Assembly (NCBI GenBank): GCA_947367285.1
Contig: CANBDB010000007.1
Location: 1 to 23,054, forward strand
Direction of reading: 5' to 3'
Origin: an uncultured Clostridia bacterium
GTDB taxonomy: Bacteria > Bacillota > Clostridia > Oscillospirales > CAG-272
DNA: 23,054 bases
Below the pieces are notes generated by a model. That model saw only the letters and a program-made list of their open reading frames with translations. It was not told the origin of the DNA and did no database searches. A program made the translations under genes and the position numbers. How positions within the stretch are numbered: the first letter of the stretch is position 1; the number at the start of each line of letters is the position of its first letter. This document shows positions 5,484 through 13,064 of this stretch, piece by piece.

Positions 5484-8216
5484 TTATTCGTCGCCACCGT
5501 CGTCGTTAAGACGTTTTTCCATAAATTCCGCCTTGGAAACGAGAACCTGACGGGGCTTGTTGCCATCGGGAGCACTAACGTAACCGAGCGCTTCCATGCG
5601 GTCGATAATCTTTGCCGCACGGCCATAGCCGATTTCAAGACGTCTTTGGAGCAAGGATGTGGAGATCTTACCCATCTCAATAGCAACGTCAAGTGCCTGC
5701 TTGAACTTGGGATCAACGCCCTCTTCACCGGGCTCACCGTCATCGTCAAATCCGCCAAAGCTTCCTGCACCGCCCTTGCCCTTGGGATTGCCGCACTTAG
5801 CCGCTTCTTCCTCAAGGCGCTTGATGAACGCATCATTAAAGGATACACCGTCGTTGTGATCGTTAATGAAATCAACTATCGCTTCAACCTCGCGGTCATC
5901 AATGAACGCACCCTGTACACGCATGGGCTTAGTTGAACCAATGGGAGCAAAGAGCATATCGCCTCGACCGATAAGCTTATCCGCACCTGCGGTGTCAAGA
6001 ATGGTCTTAGAGTCAACCTGAGATGCAACTGTAAATGCAATTCTCGAAGGAATGTTAGCCTTGATAAGACCCGTAACAACGTCAACGGAAGGACGCTGAG
6101 TACCAACGATAAGGTGGATACCTGCAGCTCTCGCCTTCTGCGCGATACGGCAAATAGCAGTTTCAACGTCGTCAGCCGCAGTCATCATAAGGTCGGCAAG
6201 CTCGTCGATAATAATTACGATATAGGGGAGATATTCCTTTGAAGGATCGTTAGCCGTAAGCTCGTTGTAGCCGGAAATATTCTTTGCTCCAACGCTCTCG
6301 ATAAGCTCGAATCTTCTCTCCATTTCAGCAACCGCAGAAGCGAGCGCGCCCGCCGCCTTCTTAGGATCGGTAACGATTGGAGCATAAAGATGAGGAATGG
6401 ATCTATAGGGCTGGAACTCAACCTTCTTGGGGTCGATAAGAATGAGCTTAACGTCACGAGGACTCGCCTTGTAGAGAATACTCATAATGATACAGTTGAT
6501 ACATACGGATTTACCGGAGCCCGTAGTACCCGCGATAAGCATGTGGGGCATCTTACCGATATCAAAGTAAACTGTGTTACCGCCAACGTCCTTACCGAGC
6601 GCCGCGGTCAAAATACTCTTCTTTTCGGTGAATTCGGGAGTATCGATAAGTGAACGGAAGCCAACAGTCGCCGCGATCTTATTGGGAACCTCGATACCTA
6701 CAGCCGCCTTGTTGGGAATGGGAGCTTCAATTCTTACACCGGTTGTTGCAAGAGAAAGCGCGATATCGTCAACGAGGTTTGCAATGGAACGAATACGAAC
6801 ACCAACGTCGGGCTTGAGCTCGTAACGGGTGATTGTAGGGCCTCTGGAATATGTAATTTCTTGAATTCTAACGCCAAAGCTCTTGAGCGTTTCCATAAGT
6901 GCATTAGCATTAGCGCGGATCTCATCATGAGCCGCCTTTTCATTTTCGTCATTTTTATAATTTTTAAGAAGATCAACCGTCGGAGGAACGTACTCGTGAG
7001 CAACGTTTTCAGGAACTACGGAGCCTTCTTCGCCATCGTCGGGAACAGTGTCAAGGTCAGTCATCTCGCTTATCTCAACTGCAAGAGTATCAGCCTTCTT
7101 TACCTTTTTGGGGTTTTCAGGAGCAACAACTTCTTCCTCTTTCACCTCGTTAGGATCAAAATCCTTGGGAGGATTTTTGAAGATAGCCGCAACGTTGATT
7201 CTGCCATCATCCTCTTCAGCAAAATCTATCTTCTTGAGCTCGGGCTCACTAAAGGTATCTTCTTCGGGATCAACAAAACGCATTTCACCGTATTTTTCCC
7301 TGTCAGCCTTTTCCTTCTGCTCAAGCTCTACCGCACGGCGCTCAGCCTCGGCAATTCTCTCTTCCTCGATCTTGCGCTCAGCCTCACGCATCTCTTCCTC
7401 TTCAGCGGCAATGCGTGCTTCCTCTTCCTTGCGAATACGCTCTTCTTCAGCCTTTCTTTCCTTCTCAAGCTTTCTCTTTTCTTCTCTTTCAACCTTGAGA
7501 ACGGCTTCCTTTTCCTTTTGCTTTTCACGCATAATGGTCCACTTGTATCTGAGGTAGATACCCATATTTCTGGGTGTCATGCCAAGCGAGAAGATAAGAC
7601 ACATAATGGTGGTCGCAATCATAATAATGATTGTTCCAACACTTCTGAAAAGCGCATAGATGCACTCGCAAATAAAGCCACCGATAACACCCGACGAGCC
7701 GATATGGTTGTACGAATATTCAAAAAGCTCAAGGGGCATTATGAATGCATTGGGATCAGTATTGAGTGAGGGCTTAATAAAGATATGAATAAGTCCTGCA
7801 AAAGAGATCAAAAATAGTATAGTAAAGATTACCTTTGAACCAACCTCGCGCGAGTCAACGAATTTTCTCCAGTTGAGCGCAAGATTAATGAGCATAAGGG
7901 GAATAACAAATGCGCAAAAGCCAAAGAGACCAAGAAATACGTTTTTGAGGAAAACACCCGCAATACCAACGTGCTCCTCACCCGTAACCGCCGCAAAAAT
8001 AAAGCAGGTCTCAAGCAAGATTGCCACCACGATAAATACGAAGGGCAATATTTGATGTATGAGCTTATCGGAGGGAGTATCGAACTCGACCTGATGCTCC
8101 TTTCCCTTGCTGTTTGTGAGGGCCTTGGAATTTTTAGCGGACTTTTTTGTATTTTTGTTGTCCTTTTTGTCCTCTTTCTTTACAACTTTAGTAGAGTTTT
8201 TCTTTTTCTCTGCCAT
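5484..8216 (-). CDS. ftsK: FtsK/SpoIIIE DNA translocase
   Basis: This 910-aa ring ATPase pumps chromosomal DNA through the closing division or sporulation septum. A lysine-rich cytosolic start (1-50) is followed by about four to five membrane segments (about 53-215). Next is a Glu/Lys/Arg-rich helical linker (about 229-310), unusually long and repetitive and probably coiled-coil, then an acidic linker. The motor carries Walker A GTTGSGKS (563-570) and Walker B IIIIDEL (about 667-673), and has GTQRPSVDVVTG and PSRIAF downstream. The last ~70 residues (FKQALDVAIEMGKISTSLLQ and on) are the winged-helix gamma domain that reads oriented DNA sites. In a spore former one protein may serve as both FtsK and SpoIIIE. 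AAAGGATG precedes the ATG, with a sigma-A promoter at 8276-8304. Confidence 0.96.
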   Translation of the reverse strand: MAEKKKNSTKVVKKEDKKDNKNTKKSAKNSKALTNSKGKEHQVEFDTPSDKLIHQILPFVFIVVAILLETCFIFAAVTGEEHVGIAGVFLKNVFLGLFGFCAFVIPLMLINLALNWRKFVDSREVGSKVIFTILFLISFAGLIHIFIKPSLNTDPNAFIMPLELFEYSYNHIGSSGVIGGFICECIYALFRSVGTIIIMIATTIMCLIFSLGMTPRNMGIYLRYKWTIMREKQKEKEAVLKVEREEKRKLEKERKAEEERIRKEEEARIAAEEEEMREAERKIEEERIAEAERRAVELEQKEKADREKYGEMRFVDPEEDTFSEPELKKIDFAEEDDGRINVAAIFKNPPKDFDPNEVKEEEVVAPENPKKVKKADTLAVEISEMTDLDTVPDDGEEGSVVPENVAHEYVPPTVDLLKNYKNDENEKAAHDEIRANANALMETLKSFGVRIQEITYSRGPTITRYELKPDVGVRIRSIANLVDDIALSLATTGVRIEAPIPNKAAVGIEVPNKIAATVGFRSLIDTPEFTEKKSILTAALGKDVGGNTVYFDIGKMPHMLIAGTTGSGKSVCINCIIMSILYKASPRDVKLILIDPKKVEFQPYRSIPHLYAPIVTDPKKAAGALASAVAEMERRFELIESVGAKNISGYNELTANDPSKEYLPYIVIIIDELADLMMTAADDVETAICRIAQKARAAGIHLIVGTQRPSVDVVTGLIKANIPSRIAFTVASQVDSKTILDTAGADKLIGRGDMLFAPIGSTKPMRVQGAFIDDREVEAIVDFINDHNDGVSFNDAFIKRLEEEAAKCGNPKGKGGAGSFGGFDDDGEPGEEGVDPKFKQALDVAIEMGKISTSLLQRRLEIGYGRAAKIIDRMEALGYVSAPDGNKPRQVLVSKAEFMEKRLNDDGGDE

Positions 8217-8275
8217 TTTTTCACATCCTTTAAATTTTTATGTCAAATTTTGTGAATTAATATACACATAAAGTT

Positions 8276-8304
8276 ATTATATCACATATAAATATTAATT
8301 TCAA
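8276..8304 (-). promoter_or_regulatory. Sigma-A promoter of ftsK
   Basis: Minus strand TTGAAA (8304-8299), 17-bp spacer, TATAAT (8281-8276). It gives a leader of about 55 nt before the ftsK ATG at 8216. The intergenic region is shared with the divergent TSUP genes, whose own promoter I could not pick out. Confidence 0.8.
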
Positions 8305-8335
8305 CAATTTATTTCTATAAAACGGGAGTTTTTTT

Positions 8336-8704
8336 ATGAATTTTCTCAAAAGATACGGCTCATTTTTAGCCGTCGGAGCTATAGCGGGATTTGTTAACGG
8401 ATTGCTTGGCGCAGGCGGTGGAATAATCGTAACATTTTTTCTTGCAAAAAAGCTAAATAAAGACGGAAATACCATGTTTGCCAACGCGGTAGCAACTATG
8501 CTTCCAATCTCCGTTTTGTCCTTTGCTCTCTATCTGGCAAATGGCTACTTTTCCTTTGATGAAGGCTTTTTAACCTTGCTCGTACCCGCAATTTTGGGCG
8601 GACTTTTGGGCGCATTTTTGCTTACAAAACTTAAATTCCGCTTTCTCAAAATCGCCTTTTCCCTGCTCGTCATAGTATCGGGATTTATGATGATAGTGAG
8701 GTAA
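8336..8704 (+). CDS. Half-size TauE/SafE (TSUP) membrane protein, first half
   Basis: This 122-aa, very hydrophobic protein has about four membrane segments. The signature GAIAGFVNGLLGAGGGIIVTFF near residue 19 is the glycine-rich N-terminal motif of the TauE/SafE family, whose members export sulfite, sulfoacetate or related anions. Family proteins are usually about 240-270 aa with eight segments made of two related halves. This one is only half and is followed 3 bases later by a second half-size member. The natural reading is that the two subunits pair in the membrane. GGGAG lies about 8 nt before the ATG. The substrate cannot be read from sequence. Confidence 0.8.
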   Translation: MNFLKRYGSFLAVGAIAGFVNGLLGAGGGIIVTFFLAKKLNKDGNTMFANAVATMLPISVLSFALYLANGYFSFDEGFLTLLVPAILGGLLGAFLLTKLKFRFLKIAFSLLVIVSGFMMIVR

Positions 8705-8707
8705 GGT

Positions 8708-9082
8708 ATGCTTGATTTTTTGATATTTTTTGCTATAGCCGCCATCTCGGGTATGGGGCTCGGCGGAGGCGGACTTTTGGTGATTTATTTAACTCTCGTT
8801 GTCGGTACTCCTCAAATTATTGCCCAAGGCGCAAACCTCGCATTTTTCATTATTGCCGCAAGCTTCTCCACCCTGTATAACGCGATAAAAAAGCAGATCA
8901 AATGGAAAATCACCCTCACAATGAGTGCCTCGGGAATCATCCTTGCCTACCTCGGAACACTCACCGCGGGCAATATGGACTCCTCTATCCTAACAAAAAT
9001 CTTCGGTGCTATGCTGATTTTGGGCGGACTCACGTCGCTTCTCTCCACATTTAGTAAAAAGAACCAAAACCAAAATATATAA
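8708..9082 (+). CDS. Half-size TauE/SafE (TSUP) membrane protein, second half
   Basis: This 124-aa protein has four likely membrane segments and the motif AAISGMGLGGGGLLVIYLTL near residue 12, the same glycine-rich turn as in its upstream neighbour. It is therefore a paralogous half rather than the C-terminal fragment of a broken full-length gene. Its ATG lies 3 bases after the neighbour's stop, and the RBS (GTGAGG-type) lies within that neighbour's last codons, so expression is likely coupled. The end KKNQNQNI is a short polar cytosolic tail. It probably forms a heteromeric anion exporter with the preceding protein. Confidence 0.8.
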   Translation: MLDFLIFFAIAAISGMGLGGGGLLVIYLTLVVGTPQIIAQGANLAFFIIAASFSTLYNAIKKQIKWKITLTMSASGIILAYLGTLTAGNMDSSILTKIFGAMLILGGLTSLLSTFSKKNQNQNI

Positions 9083-9129
9083 TTAATAGAAAATAAACAA
9101 AAATATTTTGAAAAATTTTGAAAAAACTA

Positions 9130-9158
9130 TTTACAAAACTGTTTTTATGTGGTAAAAT
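9130..9158 (+). promoter_or_regulatory. Sigma-A promoter of rpsO
   Basis: TTTACA (9130-9135), 17-bp spacer, TAAAAT (9153-9158). The leader to the rpsO ATG is about 108 nt and contains a GCGGTG-TTT-CACCCGC hairpin near 9209-9224. This could be an S15-binding autoregulatory leader; that role is inferred. Confidence 0.75.
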
Positions 9159-9272
9159 GCATTTTGTATGACGTAAAGCTCGGTTTTCGGGAAAATAAGA
9201 CTGCAATAGCGGTGTTTCACCCGCCGATAACTGTGCTCTTCGTTAAATAAATTTATGAAAGGTGAAAAAATC

Positions 9273-9536
9273 ATGTTGAAGGACGAAAAGCAAGCAATAA
9301 TCGCTGAGTACGCAACACACGAGGGCGACACAGGTTCTCCCGAAGTACAGATTGCTATCCTTACTCACAGAATCAACTCTCTCAACGAGCATCTTAAGAA
9401 CAACCACAACGACCATCACAGCCGTCGCGGTCTTCTTAAAATGGTTGGTCACAGAAGAAACCTTCTTGGCTACCTTCAGAGAGTAGACATCGAGAGATAC
9501 AGAGCAATCATCAAGAAGCTCGGCATCAGAAAGTAA
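9273..9536 (+). CDS. rpsO: 30S ribosomal protein S15
   Basis: This 87-aa protein is full length for S15, a primary binder of 16S rRNA that starts assembly of the platform of the small subunit. Family sequence is visible throughout: GDTGSPEVQIAILTHRINSL, then HLKNNHNDHHSRRGLL, MVGHRRNLLGYL and the end YRAIIKKLGIRK. I chose ATG 9273 (MLKDEK) because AAAGGTGA sits 7-8 nt upstream and the length matches the family. The in-frame ATG at 9255 would add six residues overlapping that RBS. It is followed by pnp, the classic rpsO-pnp order. Confidence 0.97.
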   Translation: MLKDEKQAIIAEYATHEGDTGSPEVQIAILTHRINSLNEHLKNNHNDHHSRRGLLKMVGHRRNLLGYLQRVDIERYRAIIKKLGIRK

Positions 9537-9548
9537 GAACAAATATCG

Positions 9549-9602
9549 GAGTGGGAGAGTGGGTTTTTGCCGACTCCTCACTCCCTTTGTTTGTTTTTTC
9601 AC
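9549..9602 (+). terminator. Probable terminator after rpsO
   Basis: A long imperfect hairpin pairs GGAGTGGGAGAGTGGG with CCGACTCCTCACTCC around a T-rich loop, followed by TTTGTTTGTTTTTTC. It would limit read-through from rpsO into pnp, perhaps only partly. Confidence 0.6.
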
Positions 9603-9622
9603 AAATTTAATCAGTCGCAAAT

Positions 9623-9697
9623 CTTACGGTCGGTATTAGCAATTAACTGTGCGCTGAACGGAGGTCCAACTCGCAGTTAAGTGCTAAACCCCGTAAG
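9623..9697 (+). promoter_or_regulatory. Long hairpin in the pnp leader
   Basis: Three nested perfect pairings occur: CTTACGG (9623-9629) with CCGTAAG (9691-9697), TTAGCA (9636-9641) with TGCTAA (9682-9687), and TTAACTG (9643-9649) with CAGTTAA (9674-9680). The apical part holds an exposed GGAGG. A stem of this kind before pnp is the known target of RNase III cleavage and PNPase autoregulation in Escherichia coli. Transfer of that mechanism to this organism is inference. Confidence 0.75.
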
Positions 9698-9734
9698 AAC
9701 AAAATAAAAAAATTTTTATGGAGGAATTAAAAAA

Positions 9735-11849
9735 ATGAGTTATTCAATTTCATCACCAATGGTATTTAAGAATTTCAAAACATTCCATTACACACTCGCA
9801 GGCAGACCCCTCGTTGTTGAAACAGGCAAGCTTGCAGGTCTTGCAAACGGCTCCTGCCTTGTAAGATATGGCGATACAGCAGTACTTTGCTGCGCAACAG
9901 CATCCGAAAAACCCCGTGACGGTATCGACTTCCTTCCCCTCTCCGTTGACTTCGACGAGAGAATGTATGCGGCAGGTAAGATTCCCGGCGGTTACCTTCG
10001 CCGTGAGGGCAGACCTCCCGAGAAGGCAATTCTCACAAGCCGCGTAATTGACCGTCCCATCCGTCCCCTCTTCCCCAAGGATCTTCGTAACGACGTTTCT
10101 CTTTCTCTTACAGTAATGTCCTACGATCCCGACTGCTCACCCGAGATCACCGCTATGATCGGTGCATCCATCGCTCTTTCCATTTCCGATATTCCTTGGA
10201 ATGGCCCCATCTCCGGCGTATTCATGGGTCTTGTTGATGGCAAGCTCGTTGTTAACCCCACCGAAGCACAGAGAGCAGTTTCCGACCTCGAGCTCACAGT
10301 TGCATCCTCTATGAAGAAGGTTGTAATGATCGAGGCAGGCGCAAACGAGGTTGAGGATGACCTCATGTTCGACGCAATCATGCTCGCTCACAAGGAAAAC
10401 CAGGGCGTGCTTGAATTCATCAATGCAATCGTTGACGAGATCGGCAAGACAAAGTTCGAATATCCCTCTTGCGAGCTCGATCACGATATGTTCGATAAGA
10501 TTTTCGATTTCTGCGAAAAGGACGTTATGGTTGCTCTTGATACTGACGATAAGACAGTAAGAGACGCAAGAATGTTCCCCATCAAGGAAGCGATCCTTGC
10601 AAACTTTACAGAAGAATATCCCGAGCTTCCCACAATGATGGAAGAGCTCGTTTATAAGATTCAGAAGAAGATCGTTCGCCGTTGGTTGCTTGTTGATAAG
10701 AAGCGTGTTGACGGTAGACGTATGGACGAGATCCGTCCCCTCGGTTCCGAGGTAGGTCTCCTTCCCAGAGCACACGGTTCAGGTCTCTTCACAAGAGGTC
10801 AGACACAGGTTCTCACAGTAGCAACACTTGGTACACTCAGCGAAGCACAGCTTCTTGACGGCCTTGATAATGACAAGGAAAAGAGATACATGCACCACTA
10901 CAACATGCCCGGCTTCTCCACAGGTGAAGCTAAGCCCGCTCGTTCTCCCGGACGTCGTGAGATCGGCCACGGTGCTCTTGCTGAAAGATCTCTCGTTCCC
11001 GTTCTTCCTTCCGTTGAAGAATTCCCCTATGCTATCCGTCTTGTTTCCGACGTAGTTTCCTCTAACGGTTCTACATCTCAGGGCTCCGTTTGTGGCTCCA
11101 CACTTGCTCTTATGGACGCAGGTGTTCCGATCAAGGCACCCGTTGCAGGTATCTCCTGCGGTCTTATCACAGCTGAAGACGGCTCTTGGGATACAATGCT
11201 TGACATTCAGGGTCTTGAGGACTTCTACGGCGATATGGACTTTAAGGTAGCAGGTACACATAAGGGTATCACATCCATTCAGATGGACCTTAAGATTGAC
11301 GGTCTTACACCCGAGATCATTAAGAAGGCATTTGAGCAGACTCACGCAGGTAGAGATTACATTATCGACGAGGTTCTTCTCAAGGCAATTCCCGCTCCTC
11401 GCGCTGAGGTTTCAAGATATGCTCCCAAGATGACAACAATGAAGATCGATCCCGATAAGATCCGTGAGGTAATCGGTAAGGGCGGTTCCGTAATCCAGAA
11501 GATCGTTGCTGATACAGGTGCAAAGATCGACATCGAAGATGACGGTACAATCAGAATCGCGGCAGTTAACGGTGACAGCGCAGCAGCAGCTAAGGCTTGC
11601 ATCGACGCAATCGTATTCGAGCCCGAGGTTGGCGCCATCTACACAGGTACTGTAACAGGTATCAAGGAATTCGGCGCATTCGTTGAATACGTTCCCGGCA
11701 AGGAAGGCCTTGTTCACATCTCCAAAATTGCTAAGACAAGAATTGACAAGGTTGAGGACGTTCTCAAGCTTGGCGATACCGTTAAGGTAAAATACATGGG
11801 CGTTGACAATAAGGGAAGAATGAACTTCTCTATCAAGGACGCTGAATAA
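9735..11849 (+). CDS. pnp: Polyribonucleotide nucleotidyltransferase (PNPase)
   Basis: This 704-aa trimeric 3'-5' exoribonuclease degrades RNA with phosphate and is a core part of mRNA turnover. It shows two RNase PH-like domains joined by a helical linker. The first has GDTAVLCCAT, then MYAAGKIPGGYLRREGRPPE and SRVIDRPIRPLFP. The second has RRMDEIRPLGSEVGLLPRAH, GSGLFTRGQTQVL and the SDVVSSNGSTSQGSVCG region. A KH domain with GKGG near residue 581 and an S1 domain from about 631 (GTVTGIKEFGAFVEYVPGKE, GLVHISKI) complete the usual order. The protein ends just after S1, without the long variable tail of some homologues. GGAGG lies 10 nt before the ATG. Confidence 0.98.
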   Translation: MSYSISSPMVFKNFKTFHYTLAGRPLVVETGKLAGLANGSCLVRYGDTAVLCCATASEKPRDGIDFLPLSVDFDERMYAAGKIPGGYLRREGRPPEKAILTSRVIDRPIRPLFPKDLRNDVSLSLTVMSYDPDCSPEITAMIGASIALSISDIPWNGPISGVFMGLVDGKLVVNPTEAQRAVSDLELTVASSMKKVVMIEAGANEVEDDLMFDAIMLAHKENQGVLEFINAIVDEIGKTKFEYPSCELDHDMFDKIFDFCEKDVMVALDTDDKTVRDARMFPIKEAILANFTEEYPELPTMMEELVYKIQKKIVRRWLLVDKKRVDGRRMDEIRPLGSEVGLLPRAHGSGLFTRGQTQVLTVATLGTLSEAQLLDGLDNDKEKRYMHHYNMPGFSTGEAKPARSPGRREIGHGALAERSLVPVLPSVEEFPYAIRLVSDVVSSNGSTSQGSVCGSTLALMDAGVPIKAPVAGISCGLITAEDGSWDTMLDIQGLEDFYGDMDFKVAGTHKGITSIQMDLKIDGLTPEIIKKAFEQTHAGRDYIIDEVLLKAIPAPRAEVSRYAPKMTTMKIDPDKIREVIGKGGSVIQKIVADTGAKIDIEDDGTIRIAAVNGDSAAAAKACIDAIVFEPEVGAIYTGTVTGIKEFGAFVEYVPGKEGLVHISKIAKTRIDKVEDVLKLGDTVKVKYMGVDNKGRMNFSIKDAE

Positions 11850-11867
11850 TTAAAAAATCCATATTCA

Positions 11868-11897
11868 TTTTTCCTTGGGGTACGCCCCAAGGAAAAA
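11868..11897. terminator. 13-bp perfect hairpin after pnp
   Basis: TTTTTCCTTGGGG (11868-11880), loop TACG, then CCCCAAGGAAAAA (11885-11897). It lies 19 bases past the pnp stop. The expected T-run after the stem is missing, so it may be a weak terminator or a 3'-end-protecting or processing stem. Confidence 0.55.
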
Positions 11898-11921
11898 TAT
11901 ATTATGAAGAAAGGAAGGAAT

Positions 11922-13001
11922 ATGGGTAGCAATAACCAAAAGACAAAGTCCTTTGCAACAACGGACGGCAAGAAAAAGGGCTTTAAGAATAAAAAAGCAA
12001 GACAAAGATTAGTAACGGCTATTTTCGTAGTTATCATACTCATCCTCTTGGCTCTTTCGGCGCTCATTATCGGTAAGATAATGAACACGCTCAACCCCGA
12101 ACCCACACCTACAGTTCCGAACAATAATGACACTGTTCAGATATACAAGGACGCAGGTGACGTTCATATCGGAAGCTTGGTGTTGGTAAACTCAACTTCA
12201 CCCTTTAACTATGAAATCAACGGTATGACCGACGTTCTCGATGCAACCAAGCCCGAGGAAAGCGTTTTGCCCGAAAGTCTCGTAAATCTTTGGATTTACA
12301 AATTCAAGAATACCGACAATAACGACACAAAGATCACGCTTCCCGACGGAACAAAGATTGCAACGTACGGTCTTGGCAGCTTGGCAACAAAAACCGTTCT
12401 TCATAAGGATGCCCTTGGCGCATTTAATAAAATGCTCCTTGATTACTGCGACACACTTAATCTTACATCCGTTACCGGTGAATCCGCAAGCGGTATTAAC
12501 GTAGCTTGGGGTTGGTCGGACTCCTCAGAAATTCAAAATGACGTTAAGGACGATCCAAATTCACCCTTCTACGATCACTCAACAGGTATGACGCTCACTC
12601 TCCGTGATGCGCATAACCAAACTATAACCGAAGAGATCCTCAAAAACGATTACAAGTGGATTTACGATAACGCTTATAAATACGGTTTTGTTATCCGTTA
12701 CACCACAGAGTGTGCTTGCGATCGTGAAAACGCGGCTGTACGACTCCGCTACGTTGGCTATGAGCACGCGTACTACATGACGCAGAATAACCTCTGCCTT
12801 GAGGAATACCTCGCGCTCATTCGTGAGCATCATAAATACTCAGGCGAGCATCTCACATTCACCGCCGATAACGGTAAGACATATGAGATTTACTATGTAG
12901 CTTGTACAGGCGATCCTACAAACATCTCCGTTCCCAAAAATGCGGAATATACAATTTCTGGAGATAATATGAATGGTTTTATCGTAACCGTTGTAAAATA
13001 A
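11922..13001 (+). CDS. VanY/M15B-like extracellular protein lacking catalytic residues
   Basis: This 359-aa protein has one N-terminal membrane anchor (about 30-53) after a basic segment, a Pro/Asn linker, then an extracellular D,D-carboxypeptidase-like domain. The M15B fold is recognisable from KYGFVIRY (about 253-260), RYVGYEHA (276-283) and LCLEEYLALI (291-300). The family motif S-x-H-x-x-G-x-A-x-D reads Y217-D-H219-S-T-G-M-T-L-T226, keeping the His but losing Ser and Asp. The usual E-P-W-H before RYVG reads A271-A-V-R274, so the general base and third zinc ligand are gone. It is probably a non-enzymatic wall-peptide binder. Start 11922 has AAAGGA upstream; 11904 has no RBS. Confidence 0.75.
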   Translation: MGSNNQKTKSFATTDGKKKGFKNKKARQRLVTAIFVVIILILLALSALIIGKIMNTLNPEPTPTVPNNNDTVQIYKDAGDVHIGSLVLVNSTSPFNYEINGMTDVLDATKPEESVLPESLVNLWIYKFKNTDNNDTKITLPDGTKIATYGLGSLATKTVLHKDALGAFNKMLLDYCDTLNLTSVTGESASGINVAWGWSDSSEIQNDVKDDPNSPFYDHSTGMTLTLRDAHNQTITEEILKNDYKWIYDNAYKYGFVIRYTTECACDRENAAVRLRYVGYEHAYYMTQNNLCLEEYLALIREHHKYSGEHLTFTADNGKTYEIYYVACTGDPTNISVPKNAEYTISGDNMNGFIVTVVK

Positions 13002-13010
13002 TATAAAACA

Positions 13011-13044
13011 AAAAAATCAAGGGTTGAAAAATCCTTGATTTTTT
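13011..13044 (+). terminator. Terminator between the M15-like and DHHW genes
   Basis: AATCAAGG and CCTTGATT form an 8-bp stem around a 10-nt loop, followed by TTTTTT. It lies between two same-strand genes 63 bases apart, so the downstream gene may be partly uncoupled. No separate promoter was found between the hairpin and the next start. Confidence 0.85.
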
Positions 13045-13064
13045 AAACAAAGAAAGGAGAAGAA

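Noticed and set aside
5238..5936. 232-aa plus-strand frame across the end of ftsK
   Set aside because: It starts inside the noncoding repeats and then runs antisense to the conserved ftsK C-terminus; no RBS and no domain.
6861..7769. 302-aa plus-strand frame
   Set aside because: Antisense to the Glu/Lys-rich linker of ftsK; such codon runs keep the opposite strand open. Its Leu/Phe-rich content is an artefact.
8336..9082. A single TSUP gene broken by a frameshift
   Set aside because: Each half has its own start codon, RBS and glycine-rich motif, and the junction has a stop followed by a properly placed ATG.
10137..11345. Two long minus-strand frames over pnp (10137-10775, 10779-11345)
   Set aside because: Antisense to highly conserved PNPase codons, with no RBS or recognisable domain.
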